Under the pieces are notes generated by a model. That model searched no databases and had not been told where the DNA came from. It worked only from the letters and a program-made list of their open reading frames with translations. Position numbers and translations under genes: made by a program. A stretch of DNA of 64,000 nt from Takifugu bimaculatus (Eukaryota > Chordata > Actinopteri > Tetraodontiformes > Tetraodontidae): the NCBI GenBank assembly GCA_004026145.2, contig CP034985.2:3214956-3278955 (forward strand). The letters are read 5' to 3'. Below are positions 1 to 10,238 of the stretch, piece after piece (position 1 is the first letter of the stretch; every line of letters starts with the position of its first letter).

Positions 1-3000
1 TAAAGTTGGATTTAATGGGTACATTCTCATTTCATTTGTGTACTGCAGGGTTTAGTGGAAACACCCTGTAGCACAGAAACCAAACTACACTGATTTACTT
101 CTTTTATTGCAAACAAAGATTCTGGGCTTTTGAAGACAGTAACATGAAGGAAAAAATGTAGTTGCGTGGAGGGGGGCACGCAGAGGCCAAAAAGGAACAT
201 CCATTTTGTTGATAATGCACAGCTGTCTCAGATTCCAAATATTTTCTTTCTGCTGCATTGACGTCAGAACTGCACTCACTCCTTCTTCCTCAGCTATTCC
301 ACTCTGCCCGCTAACTCGAGGTTGACCTGCAGGGGGTAAAGGGGTGACCCCTCCACTTTCTCTGGACACAATAGCCTTTGATACCCGATGGTGGGAAAAG
401 GAGCAGAGTGGGGGAGGGGACGTTCAGTAAATTTTCAGGGGTTTGGTCAGTGCTAGCAGCTGTTCAATGGATGCTGCCTTTGGTGGTTGAATCAATTTGG
501 GACGGTGACAGTGCAGCAAGGTTGAAAATTGTAACAATTGCAGATTACAACAGTGTGCCACCCCTCCCCCAAATATACAAAGCCCCTCTTTCTAGCTATG
601 CCACTTTAGACGAAGTGCAAGGACGCCAGAGAGGAGAAGTGCGGTTGGAGTGTGGCAAAAGAACCAGTAGTGAGCGAACAGAGGCAACGGAATTCTGCCT
701 CACCCAACAAAATGTTGCTTAACTCTTTAAAGTGTGATTACACTCCTGGGTTTTGGCTAACATGTGTGGCCAGAAATGTAAAAAAATTCCAGTTAATATA
801 CCCAGCAACACTCCAACAGGCTCCCCCGCAGACACACACGCACTCACCCCAACCAACCACTACACTAACATGCACAAAAACACATAAAATAAAAAATAAA
901 AAAAACATAAACAAGCATTGACACTTATTCTTGCTACCGAGTCGACCTTGGGCAAATCTGACAGCACCGGTACCACAGACTCTTTTTCCGCAGAGGCCAT
1001 TTATCACAAAAACGGTGGGCAAGAGTACTTTTAGGTGGGTGGGAGCAGAGGTCAGCAAGGTTTAAATCCCAGCTAGGTACTCTTAGTGCTGATTGGTGGT
1101 CTGATATGCCCAGTGTGGGTTGTGACACAGCACGACTCTTTTTGTAAAGAAACACCAGGTTTGCACGAGAATAAGGCTCAATGCTGCCCTCTATAGATTA
1201 ACTTGAGAAAAATTATTGAGAACAGAGCATTGCCATCTCAATACTCTTCTTCTGGTCTATCATGCTTGACACATGTTAGCATAATTTTAATTATATTAAT
1301 GAAAGAGAATGTTTATTGCAGATCCCAGTGTGTGTGTGTGTGTGTGTATGTGCAGGGTGGCTGGCAGATCTCAAAGCCAGAGGTGGTACATGGTTGCCAT
1401 GGTGATTGTGTGGCCCGACGGCACTGTGAGCATATTGAGTATGCAGAAAATGAGTCCCTTGAGATTTTTGAGTGGATTGAAGATGGCTGTCAGAGTGAGA
1501 TCTGACTGTGTTGTCATGAGACAGCACACTCACGCACAGACAAGCATTCATTGATGATGGTGCCATTTCTTTCATCTCCACACAGCTTTTATTTCCCCAG
1601 TCGAGAAAACATAGACGTTGCTGCACCACTGTTGCACAGGCTGTGGCAGGATCGCTGTTTTTTTGGTGACTACACAAAAGGAAGTGTGTGATCTTCTCTC
1701 CAGATGTTGACTTTGTTTCTCTCCTCCAACAGGCAGGAAATGAAAAGCAAATATTTAAAATGTGCCGATTTACAAAATCATACCAAAGATGGATGTTTGC
1801 ATACAGGAAGAGCCGCAGCAACACGTTTCCGTTGCTTCACAATGGGAAACCATTTCCAAGTAAGCATGGATTTAGGAATATTTAAAATAAATATTGTTTA
1901 ATATCATGAACCAGTGTGGGTGGCCATTGTCACAGAGTCCTGTCAGTTGTTAAGATGCTTGTACATTGATTTACAAATTTGCAGGCTGGTGCTAAAATGC
2001 TGATTGCAACTTGATTAAAAATGTGATTTCCTGATCATATTTGACATCTGGTTATAATCATCCTGGGAACCTCCTGTAGATCCACATCTTGATGAGTGTT
2101 TCTGCTTTTCAGAGGCAATTTGCAAAATGTAGTGATCAGAACTGTTAAAGCATAACTGGAACCATGAACCATGCCTGCTCTACCACTGGCTCCGCCTACC
2201 TCCATATGGTTACTTTGTATTCATATGAATTCATGAAGCCTCCATTTCCAAACCACAAGTTAATTCAGAGCTACAAATGTGTTTGTTGGACATTTCTGCC
2301 TCTAGAGCTTTTATACTGCAGCCTGCTAACAAGTCTTTATTTGAAAATCTGGTTTTGTCTAAACTCAGGCTTGAACACAAGTTAGGTCTGGGAATGCTTT
2401 GAACTTGGGCAGAGTGGGAACAGAACTGCTCAAAGTTGCTCTTAATCTTGAAACCACATGGAAAAAGAAGTCTTCACCGGGGTTTTTGATTGATGTGTTG
2501 ACGTAAGAGTTCCCCTATGTTGGTTTTACTCAACTGTAGCTTTGAACTTCCTGCTGCACATTCTTATACTGGCAGCTTCCAGTTAAAGAATTTCACCTAA
2601 AAAGTTGCATGACATTTCTATTACGTTTACTGGTATGTTAATCAGTGCATGCCGGTCAAATCTGGAGTCCCACACAACATTTAAAGTCAGTCCAGCTGTT
2701 CAGCAGGAACTCATGTACGCCCTTAACTGACTGCTGCTAGTGCATGACTTTATAGCTCGTATTGATCTTGAAAGAGGTTTTTTTTTATCTACCTTGCCTG
2801 TTTTGGACCAAACGCCTCATGAGCACCTTTCTGTACGGCTAAAACAGTTGTCAACCTCTACCTAAGATGCCAAGATGTCAAAGCTCTTTGACACAAAACT
2901 CTTCCTTCCTTTAACTAGCAGGTGGCAGAAATTGAGAAGCTTGAATCTGGTCCTTCCTTCTCTTTGTCTGTTTTTTGCAAGTAATGTCTTTCAATATCCA

Positions 3001-3633
3001 TCACTCAACTGCAAGTTTCTTTTATGGTTCCAGCCAAAGATTTATCCCAGTGTGTGTTTCTTTAATGTGTCCCTAAACACACTCTTTCATCTCACATTTC
3101 ATTGCATTTAGCAGAGGTTATGTCCATGGGGACATGGCAAAAACCTTCTCATCCAGGACATCATTAATGTGGTGTGTATCACTGTCAAATGTCTCTGTGG
3201 GTGTGGTGCATAATTGCTATCTCATTGACAGGAATAGTGTTAATGTAAAGTGTAAAAGTAAAAGAAAAGACTAAGTCTATGAACTTAACCTTGTTTTAAT
3301 CACAAGCATCACATGCTTCATTATTGGCGGCTGGACAGCTCAAGACAGTAAGGACTCAGCCAAGGTGGGGAAAACGAGAGAGAGTATTTTGGGAAGCCTT
3401 CTATCAGACCTGGGGCCCGACGTATTACAGCTGACACAACACATCCAGGAAATGGGCTGCTTGTTGTGCTTCCCTCTGGAAAATGGTACAGAATCCTAAA
3501 GATTAGGACCATCTGACTAAAAGAGTTTCTTCGCCAGCTGTTTTCAACCACCACCACCACCCCCCAACACACACGCACACACACACTGTTACATAATGTG
3601 CATTAAAAGATGGGTACTGGAGAGCACTTTATA
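1..3633. other. Non-coding flank, no supported gene
   Basis: I see no recognisable protein or RNA gene in this stretch. It contains a short (TG)n tract near 1328-1348, a CA-rich tract near 3550-3590 and several short chance open frames without family motifs. One 127-base segment (1733-1859) is bounded by good-looking splice signals and is discussed as a finding, but its translation is not recognised. Confidence 0.6.
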
Positions 3634-3868
3634 TACTGCTCAAAAAAATTAGAGGAACACTTCGAAAACACATCAGATCTAAACAGGGGGTAAAATTATC
3701 TTGAATATCTTTCCTGATAAAACGTAGGTGATGTATTAGTAACAAAATGATGCCACATAATTTGATAGAAATGAAAATGTTCACCCTATAGAGGGGGGAA
3801 ATCAAAGACACGCCAAAAATGGGATTCTGTAAATCGCCTTGAAACACTTTTGATTGTAAAAGACACTA

Positions 3869-3938
<70 letters not shown>

Positions 3939-4047
3939 AAATGATTGATTGATTGACAGCAAACCTTCTTGCAACAGCAAGTATTGATGTGCCATCCTGG
4001 AAGAGTTGGACTACTTGTGCAACCTCTGTTGCGTCCAGATACCGCAC
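3634..4047. mobile_element. Non-autonomous DNA transposon remnant (Tc1-like end)
   Basis: The left end begins with TACTGCTCAAAAAAATTAGA followed by GGAACACT. I recognise this as the terminus of a widespread fish non-autonomous Tc1/mariner-type element. The second part (about 3957-4047, with a block reading AGCAAACCTTCTTGC and then a GATGTGCCATCCTGGA-type block) resembles the interior of the same family. The two parts are separated by an L2 3' tail with a GATT microsatellite. No transposase is encoded. The right terminus is missing, replaced by the L2 sequence that starts near 4078. Confidence 0.6.
3824..3956 (+). repeat. L2-type LINE 3' tail with (GATT)n tract
   Basis: The sequence CGCCTTGAAAC...TTTTGATTGTAAAAGAC..TATATAAATAAAGATTG is the same 3' end seen near 17090, 29390, 38440 and, reversed, 33806. 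It is followed by about 17 GATT/TTGA units. This is a 5'-truncated LINE insertion whose tetranucleotide tail has expanded inside the DNA-transposon remnant. Confidence 0.75.
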
Positions 4048-4077
4048 CATGCTATCAACATCTTTGTTGATAGCATG
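4048..4077. repeat. Perfect 12-bp hairpin at a repeat junction
   Basis: Arms CATGCTATCAAC and GTTGATAGCATG are exact reverse complements separated by a six-base loop (ATCTTT). The hairpin sits exactly where the DNA-transposon remnant ends and the minus-strand L2 begins. Confidence 0.8.
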
Positions 4078-4230
4078 ATAGGTGATATTATTTCATGGAT
4101 AAATATAGCTGAGTGTCATCAGCATAACATTCCATGCTGCCCAATAATGTTTCCTAGGGGAAGCATGTACAAGGTGAAAGGATTGGTCCAAGTACAGAAC
4201 CTTGTAGCACTCCATGGCTAACCCTACTGT
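4078..4230 (-). pseudogene. L2-type LINE reverse transcriptase, 3' part
   Basis: Read on the minus strand, this gives GVLQGSVLGPIL followed after a frameshift by YADDTQLYLS, the catalytic motif region of L2/CR1-clade reverse transcriptase. It is the continuation of the L2 fragment at 13555-14040: the host L2 was split by the Gypsy element at 4231-13554. The last five bases (ACTGT, 4226-4230) are the Gypsy target-site duplication. The frame is broken, so this is a fossil, not a working polymerase. Confidence 0.8.
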
Positions 4231-4609
4231 TATCACGAACCAGATGAGAACCCAAATGTGACACAGGAGTTTGGCTGAAAACCGTTTTATTGTCAGACAC
4301 AGACAACAGACAGGATTCACCGGGGAGCGAGCAGAATAGAATAGTCAGGGACAGGCAAGGTCGAGATCGGGCAGAAGGCAGACAGGGTTTACCGGGGAGC
4401 AGGCAAAACAGAATGGTCAGGAATAGGCAAGGTCGGAACCGGGCAGGCAGGCAAACAGGAATACGCTGGAAAGTCATCGGAACACGAATAACGATCTGGC
4501 AGGGAACAGGTGTGCCTCCGGGGATTAAGAAAGGGGCTCATTAGAGTCCAGATGCACAACAGGTGTGCGGGGTGAAGTTACTCACAGGCATGATTGCCCG
4601 CAGCTGTGA
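4231..4609 (-). repeat. Gypsy-1 3' LTR
   Basis: Its plus-strand sequence from TATCACGAACCAGATGAGAA to GCCCGCAGCTGTGA aligns along its whole length with 13182-13554, with scattered substitutions and small indels. In element orientation it is the 3' LTR, next to the polypurine tract. Confidence 0.92.
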
Positions 4610-4614
4610 AAGAG

Positions 4615-4628
4615 CCCCCCCCCCCCCC
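4615..4628 (-). other. Gypsy-1 polypurine tract
   Basis: A run of 14 C on the plus strand, G14 in element orientation, lies five bases from the 3' LTR. This is the expected place for the plus-strand primer of reverse transcription. A similar G13 run precedes the LTR of Gypsy-2 at 32518-32530. Confidence 0.7.
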
Positions 4629-4788
4629 TCAAGGGACGGCTCCCGACGTCCCCATCAAAGTCCAGGGTCGCCCTCCTGGGGAAGGGTGGGTGGGGGGGTC
4701 AGAACTCCTGTGACCCTGACAACTCCAACCCACGGTCCTCGTTCTCCACCTCCACCTCTGGTTCGGGCCTCCGAGGTCTGGCATGACC

Positions 4789-6116
4789 TACCGTATTTTC
4801 ACGACTATAAGGCGCACCTAAAACACTGAGATTTTCTCAAAAAACGACGGTGCGCCTTATAATATGGAGCGCCTTGTGTGTGGACTGAGTTCCAAAATCT
4901 GCTGTGCACCTTTGGTGGGTGCACTACGGTAAACGCTCCGCCAATCGATTAGCGGCATAAGGATTCCCTAAAATGGCGCCGGTCAAGCGAGATGCGTATG
5001 AATGAGGCTTACTTTAAACTGCAGGCTGTTGCGTTTGCAAAGTAAAGGCAATACAACTTAGATTACCATTGACACACAATCGTGTGTGCCTTTTATTGAA
5101 GCCACAACAACAAGTAGTAGAAAAAATCAAATCAGAGCGGGAAAAACACACACCCCCGCCCCTCAACTCCCACGGTCCGTTAAAGGGGCCGTGCCAAATT
5201 ACCCGACTTAGTTGTCGGCAAATAGTGCGAGCGAATGAGGAACTCATACATAGCAAAATGCTCAACAGGACTATGGCAATGGAACATATATGAACAATTA
5301 TGTTGAATTATGATATACAAGTGACCGCTACAAGGCCATCAAATATGCGGCTGAAATTGGCAATCGAGCAATCTTAGTGTTTTCACTTTATGAGGAGGCG
5401 GCATCTCTCCATACGTGCAAGGACAACTGTTGCGCAGCGGCTGCCCGTGGATTACCAGGAGAGGGTGCCAATCTTCCGCACCTACTGCCGCGACAAGATA
5501 ACCGCACCCAGCCACATCACCAACATGGATGAGATCCCTCCGACTTTTAACATCCCTTTGACCCACAAAGTGGAGAAAGTGGCGATACGCACAACGGGGC
5601 ACGAGAAGTCGTCGTTCACCGTGGTTCTCGGCTGCCATGGAAACGGACAGAGCGCTGGATGACGGAAGGCGAACGCTCCTTCACAAAGATTATGAGGCAG
5701 CGACGGGCAAGTTATGCCACAATATGCGGGTGGATTGTAGACACATGGGCTATGATATCGTCTTCATGTATTGTAAGAGCTTTCACAAAATCAATGCTAA
5801 ACCGGAACCGGTCGGTGAGTCCGATTCAGATGATTAAAAAGAGGAATTCAGGATGTTGGACATTGAAATAATGCAGCTGTTTAATTCAGATACAGAAGAT
5901 GAAAACTTTGATGGTTTTGTGGCGGAAGAATGAATATTTTGTTGAATAAATGTGTCAAAACTCACTGTTTTACTTCCGTTGTCATTTTTACTGTATGTTT
6001 CAGCATGCGCCTAATAATACGGTGCGCCTTATGTAAGTTTTAAATACAGGAATAGCACCCATAACTGAGACTACGCCTTTTAATACAGCGTGCCTTATGG
6101 TTGTGAAAATACGGTA
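4789..6116 (+). mobile_element. pogo/Tigger-like DNA transposon inside Gypsy-1
   Basis: The ends are inverted: TACCGTATTTTCACGACTAT at the left, and on the opposite strand at the right TACCGTATTTTCACAACCAT, each continuing into an AAGGCGCAC / AAGGCACGC-like block. The flanking dinucleotide is TA on both sides, as expected for Tc1/mariner/pogo target duplications. The interior carries pieces of a pogo-type transposase on the plus strand (see 5390-5935). At about 1.3 kb it is shorter than an autonomous pogo element, so it is internally deleted. It interrupts the 3' end of the Gypsy-1 pol gene just downstream of the chromodomain. Confidence 0.88.
5390..5935 (+). pseudogene. pogo-type transposase fragment
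   Basis: The translation of 5390-5662 contains ITNMDEIPPTFNIP followed by RTTGHEKSSFTVVLGCHGNG. This matches the block around the first catalytic Asp of pogo/Tigger transposases (usual form NxDETPVxFDMP). After a frameshift, 5659-5835 contains SYATICGWIVDTWAMI, typical of the region after the last acidic residue, and an acidic tail (SDSDD; NSDTEDENFDG). The DNA-binding domain and the middle of the DDE domain are missing and the frame is broken, so the protein is inactive. The element would need transposase supplied in trans. Confidence 0.78.
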
Positions 6117-7250
6117 CTCTCCTGGGTCGTGAAGGCTGATCCGGGTGTCCGGTGTGGAAGTCCCGAATTAGCTCCTTGTCCAGGATGTGATGTGCCGGTA
6201 CCCAGGATCTCTCCTCAGGTCCATAACCCTCCCAATCAACCAGGTATTGGAGACCCCTGCCGCGGGGTCTGGAGCACAGGAGCCGACTGACTGTGTATGC
6301 CGGGCCCCCATCCACTAGCAGCGGGGGAGGTGGGGCCGGGCGATCCTGGACCAAGGGGCTCTCGTGGGCAGGCTTAATCCTAGAAACGTGGAAGGTGGGG
6401 TGCACGTGCATTGACCGGGGAAGCTGGAGTCTGACTGCCGCCGGGCTATTGACTCTGACGATGGGGAATGGTCCCACGAACCGTGGGGCCATCTTCCTGG
6501 AATCACCACAAAGAGGCGGGACTCGGGACGCGGCCAGTCCACGACCGCTGAGACCTTCCCCGGGTCCATCTGGATGTTCCCTGCCGCAATGATGAAGCCT
6601 AGGAAGGACACCGACGGGGCGTGGAACTGGCACTTCTCGGCTTTTACGAACAGCCGGTTGTCCAGTAGCCGCTGTAGTACTGCCCGCACATGCTGCACGT
6701 GCTCTTTGAGTCCTTTCGAGAAGATCAAGATGTTGTCCAGGTAGACAAAGTAAAAAAAGTACGACGTGCTGGATCACAAGTTGGGTAGTCTCCTTTGCCG
6801 ACGGCAGCTTAGGCAGGGGCACGAAGTGAGCCATTTTGCTGAATCTGTCGATGATGGTCAGAATGACAGTGTTCCCTGCAGAGTGGGGCAGCCCGGTGAC
6901 GAAGTCCAGGGCGATGTGTGTCCAGGATCGACGCAAAACCGGCAGAGGTCGCAGTAGCCCGACAGGGGCTCGGCGTGGTTGTTTCTGCTGGTTGCAGACA
7001 GGGCAGGCATTGACTAACTCCTGGACATCCTCCCCCAGGGAGGGCCACCAAAACCTCTGCTTCAGCAGACCCACCGTCCGACGTGCTCCAGGGTGGCAGG
7101 CCAGCCGAGACGCGTGGGCCCACTCCAGGACCTCTGCCCTGAGAGAGTCAGGAATGAAGAGGCGGTTGTTGGGGCAGGTGCTCGGTCCTGGTTGATTGGC
7201 AGCCGCCCTCCGGACTCTCTCCTCGATTCCCCAGGTTACTGCTGCCACGA
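6117..7250 (-). pseudogene. Gypsy-1 integrase and chromodomain (core replaced)
   Basis: The minus-strand frame starts with the zinc-binding region (HASRLACH...NACPVCNQQK, an HHCC arrangement). It continues into the start of the catalytic core (SWTHIALDFVTGL, containing the first Asp, then IIDRFSKMAHFVPLPKLPS). After IQHV the sequence switches abruptly at 6762 to a copy of the reverse-transcriptase region (6516-6762). It resumes as the C-terminal domain (PRFVGPFPIVRV, HPTFHVSRIKP) and chromodomain (YLVDWEGYGPEERSWVPA). The second Asp and the Glu of the DDE triad are therefore absent. It would normally insert retrotransposon cDNA into chromatin; this copy cannot. Confidence 0.9.
6516..6762 (-). 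repeat. Displaced duplicate of Gypsy-1 RT segment
   Basis: This 247-bp block is nearly identical to 7955-8195 of the same element. It begins at GCGGGACTCGGGACGCGG and ends at AAAAAAAGTAC in both places. Apart from a six-base indel near 6580 and isolated differences it keeps even the YLDN mutation of the RT catalytic motif. It replaces the integrase catalytic core. Confidence 0.9.
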
Positions 7251-7475
7251 TACATGGGGAGGGAAGAATATTCTGGGGCCCTCTTAGGGCCTTCGTCCTC
7301 CTTCCCCGTGAACTGTCGAGAGAGGGCGTCTGCCTTGCTGTTGCGGGACCCGGTAACTGCTGCCATGATACACAGGGAGGGAAGAATGTTCTGGGGTCCT
7401 CCCAGGGCCTTCGTCCTCCTTCCCCGCGAACTGTCGAGAGAGGGCGTCTGCCTTGCCGTTGCGGGACCCTCGGCG
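7231..7475 (-). repeat. ~120-bp tandem duplication at the RNase H-integrase linker
   Basis: Two adjacent units, about 7231-7353 and 7357-7475, share TGCTGCCA[CT]GATACA and CTGTCGAGAGAGGGCGTCTG with about ten differences. On the minus strand both encode GKADALSRQF-like sequence, the end of RNase H. The duplication lengthens the linker before the integrase zinc region. Confidence 0.85.
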
Positions 7476-7697
7476 GTAGGAAAGGGTAAAGTCAAATCGA
7501 GTGAAAAACAGTGACCACCGAGCCTGCCGGGAGTTCAGCCTCTTGGCTGTTCGAATGTATTCCAGGTTGCGGTGGTCTGTCCACACGATGAAAGGCAACG
7601 TCGCACCCTCCAGCCAGTGCCGCCATTCCTCCAGTGCCAGCTTGACGGCGAGCAGCTCCCAATTATCCACGTCGTAATTCCTTTCTGCTGGCGTCAA
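7284..7697 (-). pseudogene. Gypsy-1 RNase H
   Basis: The minus-strand frame reads MTPAERNYDVDNWELLAVKL, then VWTDHRNLEYI, SRQARWSLFFTRFDF and ADALSRQF. This is the standard Ty3/Gypsy RNase H block, which removes the RNA strand of the RNA-DNA hybrid during cDNA synthesis. It lies directly after the RT connection segment. Upstream and downstream frames do not join it cleanly because of nearby frameshifts and the tandem duplication, so it is not part of a working polyprotein. Confidence 0.88.
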
Positions 7698-8250
7698 GCG
7701 GTGGGAGAAGAACGCGCACGGGTGCAGCGTGAAGACAGTTCGACCACGAGCTGGCGGCTAGGGTCTGGCAGTTGCAGGATGGCGGCAGTCGCGAACTGCC
7801 TCTTGAGCTCTAGGAAGGCCGTGTCCGCCTCAGGAGTCCAGGCAAACCCCTTCTTCGTGCTCGTAAGTGGCGTGAGTGGGCCTGCTGCGGAGCTATAATT
7901 TCGAATAAAGCGTCGGTAGAAATTAGCAAACCCCAGGAATCGCTGCAGCTGCTTGCGGGACTCGGGACGCGGCCAGTCCACGACCGCTGAGACCTTCCAC
8001 GGGTAGATGTTCCCTGCCGCAATGATGAAGCCTAGGAAGGACACCGACGGGGCGTGGAACTGGCACTTCTCGGCTTTTACGAACAGCCGGTTGTCCAGTA
8101 GCCGCTGTAGTACTGCCCGCACATGCTGCACGTGCTCTTTGAGTCCTTTCGAGAAGATCAAGATGTTGTCCAGGTAGACAAAGTAAAAAAAGTACATCGT
8201 TAACTAAGGCCTGAAAGACGGCCGGTGCATTGGTCAATCCAAAGGGCATA
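7694..8250 (-). pseudogene. Gypsy-1 reverse transcriptase, C-terminal half
   Basis: The minus strand begins MPFGLTNAPAVFQALVNDV at 8249, immediately at the Rex1 junction, and after a frameshift continues YLDNILIFSKG, FVKAEKCQFHA, SVSFLGFII and RFLGFANFYRRFI. The catalytic motif is YLDN, not the usual YLDD, so one of the two metal-binding Asp residues is lost. The N-terminal half of the same domain is at 11242-11684 on the other side of the Rex1 insertion. The segment 7955-8195 was copied into the integrase region. Confidence 0.9.
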
Positions 8251-8656
8251 ATTCAGATTCAGGTCCTTTATTGTCCCACATGGGGAAATTTACAGTGCAA
8301 CAACAGCAGAGCATGCAGAGAAAAATAAGATAAAATGGAATGAAATAGGATTTGGAATATACAAAGAGGATGTATATTTACAATAATCCAGGTAAATGGA
8401 TACTCGGCCCCTGTATACCTGTACATAGTACAGAGGGTGAAAACAATATTCATATCAGAATATATAATATTCAGATTGTGCTAGCAGGCGTTATTTTTAG
8501 TGTGCAGTCTGATAGCAGCCGGCAGGAAAGATCTGCGATACCTCTCCTTCACACAGCGAGGGTGGAGCAGCCACTCACTGAAGGAGCTGCCCAGTGTTGT
8601 CAGGGTGTCCTGTAGGGGGTGGGACGTGTTGTTCAACATGGATGATAGCTTAGCCA

Positions 8657-10163
8657 TCAGCCTCCCGTTTCCCACCACCTCCACCGAGTCCAGGGGACAT
8701 CCCAGGACAGAGCTGGCCCTACCAGTCTCTCCATCCTCTTCCTGTCCCTGTCCGTGATGCTACAGTCCACAAAGTCCTGAATAAGTTCCCTGTACTCCAT
8801 ATCGTCCCCATCAGTGATGAGGCCGACAGCAGCAGAGTCATCAGAGAACTTCTGGAGGTGACATGAAGATGAACTGTGTGAAAAGTCCGCGGTGTAGAGG
8901 GTGAACAGGAACAGAGCCAGAACTGTTCCCTGTGGGACACCAGTGCTGCAGAGAAGCCGATCTGACTGGGAGCCCTTCACCCTCACAAACTGTGGTCTTT
9001 GGGTGAGGTAGTCCAGAATCCATGTTGTGAGGTGGTGATCCACCCCATCTACCTGCAGCTTGTCCCCCAGCAGCCTGGGCTGGATGGTGTTGAACGCACT
9101 GGAGAAATCAAAAAACATGATCCTCACACTGCAACGGGTCCATGAAGGAGCTCACCAGTGGGCGCAGGTGGGCGAGGATGAGTCTCTCCAGCGTCTTCAT
9201 CAGATGAGACGTCAGATCTACCGGCCTATAGCTGTTGAGCTCCTTGGGGTGCGGTGTCTTCGGCACTGGGACAATGCAGGATGTCTTCCACAGCTGTGGC
9301 ACTCTCCCCAGCTTCAGGCTCAGGTTGAACGTGTAACTGAAAATCCCACACAGCTGGTCTGCACAGGACTTCAGGAGCCTGGAGCTGATGCCATCCGGAC
9401 CCGTCGCTTTCCTGGCCCTGTTCTTCAGGGCCTTTCTCACCTGGTGTGGTGTGAGGGACAGGCTGGAGCAGGGAGGTGTTGGTGGGGGGGATGGGCATGG
9501 GCCAGAGTGTGAAGTGTCGGGAATGTGTGAGCTGAAGTTCATGAGAGAGGAGGAGGTGGGACAGGAGGAACAGTCTATTGGGGGCACAGACAGTGGCGGG
9601 GGTAGCAGCAGAGGAGACTGGGCTGGGGGAGGGGTGGGTACCTGATCAAATCTATTGAAAAACAAGTTCAGGTCGTTAGCCCACCCCCGGTCACCCACAG
9701 GTTGGGACTTCTGCTCCTTGAAGCCCGAGATGGTCTTCAATCCCTTTCATATGCCACAGACGTTGTTCTGTTGCAGCTGGTTTTCCATCTTCCTCCTGTA
9801 GTTGTCTTTCTCCAGTCTGATCTTCCTCCTCAGTTCCCTCTGCACAGTCTTCAGCTCTTCCTTGTCTCCAGACACAAAAGCCCTCTTCTTCTCCTTCAGG
9901 AGGGCCTTTATGTCTGGGGTGATCCAGGGCTTGCTGTTGGAGAAGCTCCGTACAGTCCTGGTGGGTACGGTGTTCTCCACACAAAAGTTAATATAGTCCA
10001 TGATGCAGTTGGTGAGGTTGTCAATGTCCTCCCCATGGGCATCGCTGAATACATCCCACAGGGTTGTGTTGAAACAGTCTTTCAGGGCCTCCTCGGCTTC
10101 TTCTGACCATTTCTTCACTGTGCGGGTGACAGCAGGCTGCCTCTGCACAAGAGGTTTGTACAC
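8657..10163 (-). pseudogene. Rex1-1 reverse transcriptase
   Basis: In order along the minus strand: the pre-palm sequence KKWSEEAEEAL with PWITPDIKALL, the motif RKATGPDGISSRLLKSC, YRPVDLTSHLMKTLERL, FFDFSSAFNTIQP, STGVPQGTVLALFLFTLY and FSDDSAAVG. These are conserved RT blocks; the catalytic box is FSDD where most LINEs have YADD, and the second Rex1 copy has YSDD. Frames shift near 9110 and 9745 and the thumb is short. This would be the polymerase of target-primed reverse transcription, but the copy is broken. Confidence 0.87.
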
Positions 10164-10185
10164 AGGCTGGAGGTGTACAAGGTTG

Positions 10186-10238
10186 TAACCCTAACCCTAA
10201 CCCTAACCCTAACCCAACCCTAACCCTAACCCTAACCC
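10186..10238. repeat. Interstitial telomeric repeat (CCCTAA)n
   Basis: Nine vertebrate telomere units, eight TAACCC and one shortened to AACCC, run in one orientation without substitutions. They sit inside the Rex1-1 endonuclease frame. Flanking Rex1 coding continues on both sides, reading LPPLG before the tract and an LxPVYKP-like block after it on the minus strand. The tract occupies the place of the conserved SDHN motif. Confidence 0.95.

Noticed and set aside
1291..1824. Open frame of 177 codons on the minus strand
   Set aside because: It spans a dinucleotide tract (THTHTH) and shows no conserved motif or codon bias; likely chance.
9060..9512. Plus-strand 150-codon open frame
   Set aside because: Antisense shadow of Rex1-1 reverse transcriptase.
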